A DNA stretch of 64,000 bases from Nymphaea colorata (taxonomy: Eukaryota; Streptophyta; Magnoliopsida; Nymphaeales; Nymphaeaceae): the NCBI RefSeq assembly GCF_008831285.2, contig NC_045151.1, positions 4,399,544 through 4,463,543 of the forward strand, written 5' to 3'. Of this stretch, positions 1-10,379 are shown one piece after another; position 1 is the stretch's first letter, and every line of letters starts with the position of its first letter. The translations under genes were made by a program, and so were the position numbers. Under the pieces are notes generated by a model. The model saw only the letters and a list, made by a program, of their open reading frames with translations, searched no databases and had not been told where the DNA came from.

Positions 1-300
1 CAAATCTTTGGTTTCTCTTTATGCTTGCTCATCCTTTTGATGGCCATTTATTCTTTAGTTCCTTAAATTGGTCAGCTTCCTTTTCCTCTATTTTAGTGAC
101 TTCTTAAGCAAGTCCATACAATATTGCCCATTATAGTGAATATTGAAAAGCGTTTGATCCCAAGGGGTCACACATCACTCTTTGGAGTTAAGGTTGTAGT
201 GCGACATCTTGGAATTCAGATGGTCTCATCCAAGTGTTTTCCCCATTCTCTGGCAAGATGACGCCAGCTCTGGCCGGCGGAATTGTCTTCATGATTTGGA

Positions 301-388
301 CTGGCAATAGGGTTTGGGAAGATCAGGCGATCATCAAGTGCAGAAGCGCGATGCTCATGTGCTGCAAAAGTGCCACGACATGGTGAAT
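301..388 (+). pseudogene. GH2 beta-galactosidase-like gene, first-exon relic
   Basis: Two forward frames together encode NRVWEDQ, an Ile-Lys pair, and then KRDAHVLQKCHDMV, followed by a GT at 389. This order resembles the N-terminus of plant glycoside hydrolase family 2 beta-galactosidase-like proteins, where a RVWED block leads into a W-K-K-R-D-A-H segment and a CH motif at the first exon junction. The switch from one frame to the other lies near 340 and implies a one-base lesion. The next exon of the same family follows at 812, which supports the call. No start codon or rest of the gene is recognisable. The identification is by recalled family similarity. Confidence 0.5.
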
Positions 389-811
389 GTGAGTCACATT
401 TTTGTTCTTGATGTGCACTTGCTCAAACGATCTTTGCATGTTGCTGAATTGCCTTGTGGCCTTGGAGTTGGATGAGGATCGGCTATGCTTCTTAGGTGTG
501 CGAGTGATTGTCTATGCACATTCTTTTGTTGTTAGATTTGGTTAGTTGCTGTTGTGTACTGAATATGATCTTATGTTGCTTTTCAGGATTAGTAGATTAT
601 TTGGAGAACTTTAGATAGGGATTTCCATTTGAGTTTGTATAATTAAACTTGTTTAGGTATAAAGCTCAATTTGTGATGGCACATGTACTGGGTTCATATT
701 TTTCGTTTTTCATTTTTTATTGCAGATAGTTGAATTTGGCATTCTTCATATATTTCTGCTATGTATTCTTGACATACTTTAAAAATCAAAGTTATTCCAC
801 TGCTGTTTGCT

Positions 812-1050
812 GGACCTCTCAAGTATTGGTGCAAGAGAAGCAAAGTTGATGTGCTGGTTTCCAACTTAGCCACATGGAATGATGATGCTGTTTCTAGTTC
901 TTTAGAGAGTGTTAGCTATTGGGTTGAGGCTTGCCATTTGTTCACTCATTGAGTGGTTACTGAAAATTTATTTGGCAACTAACCCCACAAGAACACCTGT
1001 GAAGTTATATGAGAGTACATTTGAAGATGTAAATTGCAAAGAGCTACCAG
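812..1050 (+). pseudogene. GH2 beta-galactosidase-like gene, second-exon relic
   Basis: The frame from 812 reads GPLKYWCKRSKVDVLVSN and then a WNDDAV block and SYWVE. After a frame change near 925 comes GLPFVHSLSGY, then a stop. After a further shift near 950 come an LLKIYLATNP block and PVKLYESTFEDVN, ending at CAG/GTTTGT. This is the order in plant GH2 enzymes: KYW, WNDDAV, LPFV-SLSGYWKF, then P-KFY-F-D-W-LPVPSNWQ. These enzymes hydrolyse terminal beta-galactosides or related glycosides, but this copy cannot: it has at least two frameshifts and one stop. The catalytic domain is absent from the next 4 kb. Cysteine stands where the family has Trp in the FEDVN-C-KELP segment. Confidence 0.6.
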
Positions 1051-1945
1051 GTTTGTCTTTTTCTCTCATATGCAAATCAGTGGAAGAGTTAGAAAGTGGA
1101 GCCATAGGGCCACTGTCTTGTCATTTAGTAAAATATAAAACATCGTTTTATGTAAGATTTTCCTGAAATAGAAGATGTGGTTTCTTCTTTTGAGGAAAAA
1201 AATGCTATTTTATCTATTATGATCAAGGCAGTAATTGTTGTACTATAATATTCAATAGAAATGTTATTTTGCGCTATTCTATTTTCTAAAATCCATTAAT
1301 TCTAAAACTTCACACCTTTTTCATTACCTTATATTGTTTTCTTTATATTTATAAAGCTGTTCTAAAAAGTTTGAAAACATCATTCAGTTTATTTACCAGA
1401 ATTTTTTAAAATGTAGTTTTCAATGACAACGTTTATCCTTATGTCTTTCAGAACATGCACGAACAAGGTGTTCTTGCTTTCAAACTTCTGAAAATGGGAA
1501 TCAAACACTTTCTACATGCAATGAAGAACCATGGAGGACTAGACCTGTTAAATTTAATGGGGCCCTCTAGAAAGAAGCCAACCACCATGGCCGGCCCTTA
1601 CAAAGACAACTTCATGAGAAAAAATCATAGATTTGAAAGGGAGAAGGAGGGCTTAAAGCACGTGACGGAACCAAAGGAGCAGGCAAAGCCAAAAGAAGGA
1701 AAAGGTCTAGATTTCAGTCTTCTTCGTTGCCGACGAATATTTGTACTTGCTTGTCACCCACATCTCCTCTTCCCACCCTGATTTCTGGAAGCTGCACTTA
1801 AAGTCTCTTCTTTCAATACAGTAGAAACAGTTTGATTGTTTTTCCCCTTCTTCTTTAATTGGAAAAACATGTTGCTTGTCTAAACAAAAGCAAGAGTTGC
1901 TGCTCAATGTGAATATTCTTTTGATTAAATTCAATTTCCCCATGG
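1051..1945. other. unassigned intergenic stretch
   Basis: AT-rich DNA with one forward open frame at 1455-1781 (108 codons, Lys/Arg-rich, preceded by a TTTCAG that could be a splice acceptor). I do not recognise its product. It does not continue the GH2 relic upstream. Nothing else is supported here. Confidence 0.4.
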
Positions 1946-1948
1946 GAG

Positions 1949-3567
1949 ATGCTTTCTTTGGTTTTATGGCAACTTCAGAAGCATCAAACAGTTGGATGCA
2001 TCAAGCACAGACTTCTTTTTTTTCTTCCTGTCTTGTGAACTTTCATGTTGACTCATCATCCTTCAACTTGAAGGTCTTGAATACAATGGCTCATCACTAA
2101 TAGAATTCATGCGGTGATGGTAAAATGAAAAAGTGGGGAAGTCGGCCTCAGCGAGTTTGACTTTTTTTTTCTCTTCTCAATGCGGTAATCCATATGCCGT
2201 TGGTCTATCGCCACAATAAATTAAGTAAAAAAAAATACATTCTTTTATTATCTAGTTGCAACATTTCCTCCTCGCTACCAATACAAGATTATTGCAGTGA
2301 GCATTTGATAAGAATAATATTTTGCGTATTGTTGGGATACGTTTTCAAAATACATGACGTAAAAGTTAACATAACATAATGTCAACAATTAGACGTTAGA
2401 CATGATTACACATTGTGTTTTGAAACAATAATGTAAAGGTTTACAAGCACACAATCTTCCTCTTATCAAACACACTTCTATTCATTTTATTCTCTTAGCT
2501 ATGTGTTGCCTAATGGGTCAATCTCTGTGAAAACAACAACAATGACAACCTGATTTGATATCCCAACTAAACTAAACCTGATTATTTCAGTCTCAACCAG
2601 TCTAGGTCCCATGTGTGTGTGTGTGTGCAACACAATGGTTCAAGCCGGTTGAAGATCGTGGCATAATGTCAAGTAAGTCTTTCATATATCTGGGGAAGAA
2701 AAGGAAGACAAGGCATGCTTTGTTGGAATAATATATCTGCCCACTGTCTTAATCCTCCTGAAAAATAAAATGAGGAAAAAATAAAGAAATAAAGTAAAGA
2801 AAAAGAAAAGATCCCTAGGACTAAAGCATCGATAAGTCAAATTTTCTAACTTGGCCACAGCAAGGTTCTATTCCATACAGCTCTCACAAATTCGTTTTGG
2901 CCTTTTCCCACATGATCACAGCTACAAATAAGGCCTCCAGAGGAGGAAGAACACCATTAATCTCGACGTCGCCCATGGAAGAAACCAGGCTGCTCCTCTT
3001 CTTCCTGGTCTCTGCTTCTGTCCTTGTCCATGGGGCTTCAAGTAAAGCACCAAAGGTATGTATACTTGATATGATAGTCCATGATTAGTAGTGACAATTT
3101 ATTGATCTCTTCTTAGTTGTTACTATCTGTTAATAATGAGAATTATATTGATAAAGTTATTGTGATAAAAGACCATCGAATTAGATTCCATAGAATTGTT
3201 GGTGTAATTGAGCATTTCCAAAACCAAATGAATTTTGAGTCCAGTTTTTCCATGAATTTAAGAGTTTACCGACAATTAGATTGCTTTTTTCCTACGTCCT
3301 ATTTTTCTTTTCCAAAGAATTGTAGACATTTTGGTATCCAACCTTTAGTTTATTGGGTGTATCTCCTAGCTAGGCACATGATGTATACATGGGCAGTACG
3401 TGAGTAGCAGCAACGAAGTTGGAGGAGAAAATTATGAGGAAGCAAACCACTTGAAGTTATTGTCATCCGTTATTCCATGGGAAGAAAGTCGCTTGTAATT
3501 GTTTCATTAACTTTAGAAAGGAATCACTTAATCTATGATTTTATTGTACAGTGAGGGCAGTGCGCAG
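1949..3567 (+). repeat. 1.6 kb tandem duplication, unit 1
   Basis: This unit begins at GATGCTTTCTTTGG and ends just before the same motif recurs at 3571. The following 1.58 kb repeats it with scattered substitutions and small indels. For example, unit 1 has a block around 2340-2440 that is missing from unit 2. Each unit contains a (GT)n tract (about 2617 and 4199), an A-rich tract, and one copy of a signal-peptide exon. The arrangement is a head-to-tail duplication. Confidence 0.9.
2975..3055 (+). CDS. putative first exon of a small secreted protein, copy 1
   Basis: ATG at 2975 opens MEETRLLLFFLVSASVLVHG followed by ASSKAPK: a short charged start, a 14-residue hydrophobic core and a small-residue site typical of a secretory signal peptide. 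The frame meets a good donor, AAAG/GTATGT, at 3055/3056. An in-frame upstream ATG at 2897 (open frame to 3088) would add 26 non-hydrophobic residues, and I prefer the downstream start. The same exon with a conserved donor recurs in the second duplicate. No downstream exon could be recognised, because the duplication breaks about 0.5 kb later. The gene family is unknown. It may be an orphaned exon. Confidence 0.35.
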
Positions 3568-3570
3568 GAA

Positions 3571-5153
3571 GATGCTTTCTTTGGTTTTTGTGGCAACTTC
3601 AGAGGCATCAAACAGTTGGATGCATGAAGCCCAAACTTCTTTTTTTTCTTCCTTTTGATTCTTACTTCCACTTTAGGTTAAATAACTCTTTGTGAATGTC
3701 TTGTGAGGAACACATGCCTTCATGTTGACTCATCATCCTTCAACTTGAAGGTCTTGAAGTACAATGGCTCATCACTAATAGAATTCATGCGGTGATGGTA
3801 AAATGAAAAAGTGGGAAGTCGGCCTCAAAGGAGTTCGACTTTTTTTGTCTCTTCTCAATGCAGTAATCTCATATGCCGTTGGTCTCGGATCGGCCACAAT
3901 AAATTAAGTAAAAAAATACATTCTTTTATTATCTTGTTGCAACATTTCCTGCTCGTTACCAATACAAGATTATTGCAGTGAGCATTTGATGTCAACAATT
4001 AATGTAAAGGTTTTGAAATACATTTTACAAGCACAGAATGTTCCTCTTATCAAACACACTCCTATTATTTTATTCTCTTAGCTATCTGTTGCCTAATGGG
4101 TCAATATCTGTGAAAACAACAACAGTAACAACCTGATTTGGTATCCCAACTAAACTAAACCTGATTATTTCAGTCTCAACCAGTCTAGGTCCTATTTGTG
4201 TGTGTGTGTGCAACACAATGGTTCAAGCCGGTTGAAGATCATGGCATAATGTCAAGTAAGTCATTCATATATATGGGGAAGAAAAGGAAGACAAGGGATG
4301 CTTTGTCGGAATAATATATCTGCCCACTGTCTTAATCCTCCTGAAAAATAAAACGAGCAAAAAAATAAAGAAATAAAGTAAAGAAAAAGAAAAGATCCCT
4401 AGGACTAAAGCATCGATAAGTCAAATTTTCTAACTTGGGCACCGCAAGGTTCTATTCCATACATCCACACAAATTCGTTTTGGCCTTTTCCCAGATGATC
4501 ACAGCTACAAATAAGGCCTCCAGAGGAGGAAGAACACCATTAATGTCGACGTCGCCCATGGAAGAAACCAGGCTGCTCCTCTTCTTCCTGGTCTCTGCTT
4601 CTGTCCTTCTGCATGGGGCTTCAGGTAAAGTGCCAAAGGTAGGTATACTTGATATGATACTCCATGATTAGTAGTTAAAATTTATTGACCTCTTCTTAGT
4701 TGTTACTAACTGTTAATAACAAGAATTATATTGATAATGTTCTTGTGACAAAAGACCATCAAATTAGATTTCATAGAATTGTTGGGCGTAATTGAGCATT
4801 TCCAAAACCAAATGAATTTTGAGTCCAGTTTTTCCATGAATTTAAGAGTTTACCGAGAATTAGATTGCTTTTTTCCTACGTTCTATTTTTCATTCACAAA
4901 GAAAATGTAGACATTTTGGTATCCAACCTTTAGCTTATTGGGTGTATCTCCTAGCTAGGCACATGTTGTATACATGGAAGTACATTGATTAGCAGCAACG
5001 AAGTTGAAGGAGAAAATTATGAGGAAGCAAACCACCTGAAGTTATTGTCATCCGTTATTCCATGGCAAGAAAGTTGCTTTTACTTGTTTCATTAACTTCA
5101 GAAAGGAACCACTTAATCTATGATTTTATTGTACAGTGAGGGCAGTGCGCGGG
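3571..5153 (+). repeat. 1.6 kb tandem duplication, unit 2
   Basis: Head-to-tail second copy of the unit at 1949. Its 3' end matches unit 1 through the TGAGGGCAGTGCGC motif (3551 in unit 1, 5139 in unit 2) and then enters unrelated sequence. It lacks about 60 bases present in unit 1 near 2350-2440. Confidence 0.9.
4558..4638 (+). CDS. putative first exon of a small secreted protein, copy 2
   Basis: Duplicate of the exon at 2975, with the same length (27 codons), the same signal-peptide design and the same phase-0 donor (CAAAG/GTAGGT). The few amino-acid differences lie after the hydrophobic core (LHGASGKVPK against VHGASSKAPK), and the frame and donor are kept. Preservation of both suggests that the exon was functional before or shortly after duplication. 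No second exon is recognised before the sequence changes character at 5153. Confidence 0.35.
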
Positions 5154-6620
5154 TGTCATTAATTCATGTGTATAAGCACTGCCTGAGAGAATTTGCTACC
5201 ATGCAATCAAGAATTAGAAGTTGAGTTTTTCGTGTGAATTGGCTCTCGCCTCTCTCTTCCTCTCGTCGTCTTACCACCGGTGACTGGAAACCCAAGGCTC
5301 CAACCTGTCACTCTGGTCGAAGCGAAACAAGTTTGGAGACGACCTTTGAGGCCACCGGAAATCCTCTTAGAGCGTCTTGATCCTATGCACAAATTCACCG
5401 ACCGAATCACCACGGTGCAAGTTCTTCTTCCCGGAAGAAGTTAGTGGCAGAAGAACTATCTTGGGAAGGCTTGACGGAAATTACTCGTGGCTCTAGTCGA
5501 CTAGTAATCAAGCAACTTACACCTCGAGCAGAGCTTAAGACAGGTTAAGATCAGCCCTAGTAAGCTTATTAATGTCTGTCAAAATCGGAGAAAGAGACGC
5601 CGGAAAGGTGGATCGCACCCTAGTCTATCGGACTGATTGTCAAGGTGAGAATCCGAAGGTTCACCGGAATCCATTGGTAGAAGGCCGGTCGGATTTCTAT
5701 GAACTCGATGGTGAATCAACCTGAAAATTCTGTCCTTGGCAGCAGCAAGTCACTCCGTATCAATTTGAGAATTGCTGTCTAGAAAGGAGATGGATTTTCC
5801 CCAATAGCCGACCCTTAATAAACCACATCGCTCGCTCGGCTTGGCGGAAACCAAGCAGTGCCTGGGCTGAAGTTGCAGGCAAAATCTGAAGCAACCAAGG
5901 GCGAATTTCACTCTCTCATTCACCCCAGGATAATCGCCCAGATCTTAGCAACATCCCCACCAAGTTTCAGGCGAATCCGACCAGCCATCGCGAAGAACTC
6001 GCTCCCGGTCGGAAATCTGTGTGCTACCACCGGAGTAACCAGTCGCTGTTACTTTTCCGATCAGTTTTGGTCGAGCCCGATCATTTCAGCGGATTCGATC
6101 TTCTTTCTTTTTTATTACCTGCGGGCACCAGCTTGACTTGGGGGGTGGTAGGGTGAGTTAACTCCAAAAACCCGTCCTCAGTTTGGATTGCAGTCCCAGA
6201 AAACATTTTGACCTTTTGTTCCTCCAAGAATAAAGAAGTACCCGAAAAATTGTTCCGATGGAGAAAAGAACCTATGAATAGCTTTATGGGAAATTTCCAA
6301 ACGAAGAGACCTATTCTATGGTCACTGCTAACAATTACAATGATGTATTTCCAAACGAAGGGACGTATTCTCCACAAATTGTTCTGGGTTCCACATTTTT
6401 TTGTCTTTTCACATGATGTATCTCTCTAGATCCAGCTGGCAAAAAAATCGAGAGACCCCGCCACGTCATTCGAATGAATGAAGAGGGATCTCCATTCATT
6501 AGGTTCGATGGTATCAACTACCGATGAAATTGAACCCGCAGATAAATAATATAAAAACCACGGAAGATGCTTTTTGACAAATAGCGGGCTCCCGAATCGA
6601 AGTGATTTGGTTCCTTGAGG
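5154..6620. other. unassigned stretch, partly GC-richer
   Basis: Sequence from about 5200 to 6100 is less AT-rich than its surroundings and looks like leader or untranslated DNA, with no frame I can assign. From about 6140 the texture resembles organellar DNA, but I could not match the short open frames there to a plastid or mitochondrial gene. No gene is called. Confidence 0.3.
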
Positions 6621-6687
6621 AAGATTGATAGTAAAATCCATTCTTTCTGAGAAGCCATTTATCGCTGAAATCACGGTCGATCATTTT

Positions 6688-6740
6688 GGGAACGCCATTT
6701 TGATTCATTGGAACTACTCGATGAATTTAGTCACTCATGC
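6688..6740 (+). pseudogene. psbE: psbE-like 3'-end fragment (plastid-derived)
   Basis: The plus frame reads HFDSLELLDEFSHS, which resembles the C-terminal segment of cytochrome b559 alpha (RFDSLEQLDEFSRSF). The match is only about 14 residues and breaks off on both sides. Alone it would be weak, but psbC, cemA and rrn16 pieces follow within 1.3 kb, which makes a plastid origin plausible. It is non-functional. Confidence 0.35.
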
Positions 6741-7119
6741 TCGTACTATGTATGATATGATCCAGGCCGATCGAAATGTATGGATCCATGGATCCGCAAA
6801 GGTACTCCTAATGGATTGAGTACCATATATCCATACCACAAATGCAATTGTATGCCATTATCCATCAACAAAATGGAAAGGACGTTCTGGAAAGGTTATG
6901 GAAAGGTCAGGACTTTCTTGAAAGGCTACGATCAGGCTACACGCTCCATGGGTGGCTGGATAACGCTGTAGTCGCTGGTGTCCCTTCCCACCTATGCGTT
7001 TATTAGATATAAAATCTAAAAGTATTGAGGCATTATGTGCCTACATACCATACTCGGCTTCCACCATAGAAGCATCACTTCTGGATTCCCACCCTGTATG
7101 GCACTGAAAGCTGGAAGCT

Positions 7120-7170
7120 CACTTGGCCCACGCTGGATTAATCGTATTCTGGGCTGAAGCAATGAACCTT
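7120..7170 (+). pseudogene. psbC: psbC (CP43) fragment of plastid origin
   Basis: The frame reads [17 protein letters not shown]. This matches a very conserved stretch of the photosystem II CP43 apoprotein ([19 protein letters not shown]) with one Gly-to-Glu change. It is a 51-base scrap joined directly to a cemA fragment. psbC and cemA are not adjacent in plastid genomes, so the join was made after or during transfer. Confidence 0.55.
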
Positions 7171-7285
7171 TTTGGATTTGTTCAGAATGAGAAAACTATA
7201 TCCGGTCTCGTTTCTACCTTTCCGGTCATTCTAGACACAATTTTGAAATACTGGATCTTTCATTATTTATACTATGTATCAGAAG
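7171..7285 (+). pseudogene. cemA: cemA 3'-region fragment of plastid origin
   Basis: In one frame this reads [20 protein letters not shown] then [16 protein letters not shown]. It follows the C-terminal part of the plastid envelope membrane protein CemA ([28 protein letters not shown]) closely. The usual ending is replaced after YVS by unrelated codons. The fragment is in frame with the psbC piece before it, giving a 76-codon chimeric open frame at 7123-7353 that should not be annotated as a gene. It is a nuclear plastid insertion, possibly by way of the mitochondrial genome. Confidence 0.7.
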
Positions 7286-7922
7286 CTAGTTTTCAGGAAA
7301 CCGCTCGCCGCCCTTTTGTGCTGCTGGGGCACGGGTCAGCGCACACGAGATAAGACTTTACCACTGTGGAACGGCTTTTTTCAAAAGGAAGAAGATTCCG
7401 ATAAACTCAGATTTTCAGCTAGCCTACGGTCGTAGATATTGGTACTTTAAGAATACGCCTCGACAATGCATTACAGACATATGATCATTACACTTCTTCT
7501 AGGTTCATTGATATTGAATCAATCGAACGTAGATTCGCCACGGGGGAAATCCTAGGGGCTGTGGAGAGGGCTGATTTGCGAGTGCTTTGTGGGCTTTGCT
7601 CGTCAAGTGGGGGATGTTTTGTCTTTTCAAAAATTCCTGTCTGATAGTCTATCAGAGTGAGTCTGAATCAGTCCTACGCTTTGCTCATGAAGCAGCTCCC
7701 GATTCAGGGGGTTCGGCTATAGCCGAATGCGGGGGCTTGCTTAAGAATAAGAAAGAGGAATTAACTTTGGCAATGCCTAATAGGCGGCCGGAGTCGGAGA
7801 TCAATCCTCAGGCCGTATACCTTTGACTTGGTTCGCACAACCAAAAAATTATTCCAAAGGACTTTTCCATAACCTTTCCATTAATGAGAGTGAAGGTCAC
7901 TGATTCAGGTCAGACAATAATC
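7286..7922. other. organelle-like DNA of unknown source
   Basis: The sequence lies between recognisable plastid pieces and has the base composition of organellar spacer. I could not identify any gene in it. It may be mitochondrial intergenic DNA carrying plastid pieces. Confidence 0.3.
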
Positions 7923-7923
7923 G

Positions 7924-7990
7924 CAGGTCAGCCATACGGCGGTGAATTCATTCCCAGGCCTTGTACACACCGCCCATCACACTGTGGGAT
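7924..7990 (+). pseudogene. rrn16: 3' fragment of plastid 16S rRNA gene
   Basis: GGTCAGCCATACGGCGGTGA, then a TTCCC-GGCC block and CTTGTACACACCGCCC, reproduce the universal 3' domain of bacterial-type 16S rRNA in its plastid form. It diverges at CGCCCATCACACTGTGGGA (expected CGCCCGTCACACTATGGGA) and then stops matching. Only about 65 bases remain, so this is an insertion fragment and not an rRNA gene. Confidence 0.75.
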
Positions 7991-9430
7991 TTTATTTGTA
8001 ACAAGTAGTTTTTTTGGCTGGTTAATTTAAGCCATGGATCATACCAATCAAATTGCTTCTATTTGATTTTCATGGAAACAAAACAAGCGATCTTTATATA
8101 GATCCACCCTGATCGAGATATACTCTCGTTCGCCTAAGATAGATTGATTGAATCATCAAATCAATTCAATAATTCGGAGCAGGGCTGGGGAAAGCTTGAA
8201 CCTAATTCCTACAGTGATGGATATATCTCCTTCTTCTAATGGCATATATCTCCTTCTTCTAATAGCATACAATGATAACCTTTCCTTTCCATTTTTTGTT
8301 ACCGTATTAATGTCATAGTCAGCACTAATTTTTTATGGTCAGTACTAATGGCATTTAATTCTTGGTCAAGTGAGTACTAATGACATACCAGTCAAGAATT
8401 GGGGCCTCACAATCACTAGCCATCGAAAGATCAGAAAAAAATGAGTCCGGATCACCTGCAGGAATGGTTTGATTTGCCCATGGTCAGTTTGATTCCTTAC
8501 TAGAGTTCGAATTAATTGGCAAGGGTATTCCCATCAAAAGGGCACTAAATCGAGTTAAGGAGAGGGTGCAGGCTGCAACCGTTACACGTCGCAGCCTCCT
8601 CTTGAGCTCCCTGTCTTAAAAGACGAGAGTTACAAATCCCTCCACCGAGTGTCTCTTCAACCATTCACCTCGACTCGCACCATCTTCAGCCATCATTGAG
8701 GAGTTATGGTACGTATTCAATTTCCTTAGCTAGGGAGACCCTTCTCAAACCTCTTAGCCTCTTCACCTCTCATAACCGACCCTTTCCACTTCATGCAAGC
8801 GTTAATATACCTCCACCTCATGCTAACTCCTCCTCCTCGTCATTACTATCCTTCACCCATCAATAGTGAACCACTGCCCTCGCATGTCTCTTGACTTAAA
8901 CCCCTTAGCCTAACTGATCCTAATCATTAGTGTCATCTTCTCTCGTGTAACTCTCCACCCTCCCTCGCACAACCCTTCACCTATCTCTAAGTCATAACCG
9001 ACCCTCTTAGCAATTAACCTCCCTTTCACGTCTAGACCAAGCCCACTCCACTACCAAACCATTTCCAACTAGACCTAACCCGCTTCACCTAAACCGAGCC
9101 TACCTAAACCTATACCAAGCTCACCTCCTTGTTCCGAGCTTCGCTTGTCCCCTTGGAGTCTAACTAGTTAGGTTCCCTCTCCAAAGATTGGTCGTGTGCA
9201 TCTCAGTTCACCACCTCCACTTCATCGGGCAACCTCTTCTTGCAGCCTCCATTGCTGCACCCTTCCACCGAACATAGTCATAAGCACCAAGGTGACCTCG
9301 GCCAGGCAGGCCGAGCCCCTGCCTCCATCCGAGCACTCCTCCATCATGTTGCTGTCTCTCTTGGCCATCTGAGGGCTGCAGCAACCACACTCCATCCATC
9401 AGGTGTAGCAGGCAGCCCAGTGCCGTCCCC
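7991..9430. other. intergenic, no gene recognised
   Basis: The first 250 bases may continue the organellar insertion. The region from 8550 to 9430 is rich in short C/T and CTAACC-like words and relatively GC-rich. Neither strand has a frame I can assign. A minus-strand open frame at 9208-9399 has no recognisable domain. Confidence 0.4.
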
Positions 9431-9436
9431 TTCCAT

Positions 9437-10370
<934 letters not shown>

Positions 10371-10379
10371 ATTTTTACC

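Noticed and set aside
3551-3567. TGTACAG before TGAGGGCAG as the second exon acceptor of the secreted protein
   Set aside because: Phase 0 from the first exon gives an immediate TGA. The motif also marks the duplication boundary.
7123-7353. A 76-codon membrane-protein-like open frame
   Set aside because: It is an accidental in-frame fusion of psbC and cemA scraps, with no promoter or complete gene.
9040-9130. Interstitial telomere-like CCTAA/CCTAAACC words
   Set aside because: They are scattered, irregular and not in a (CCCTAAA)n register.
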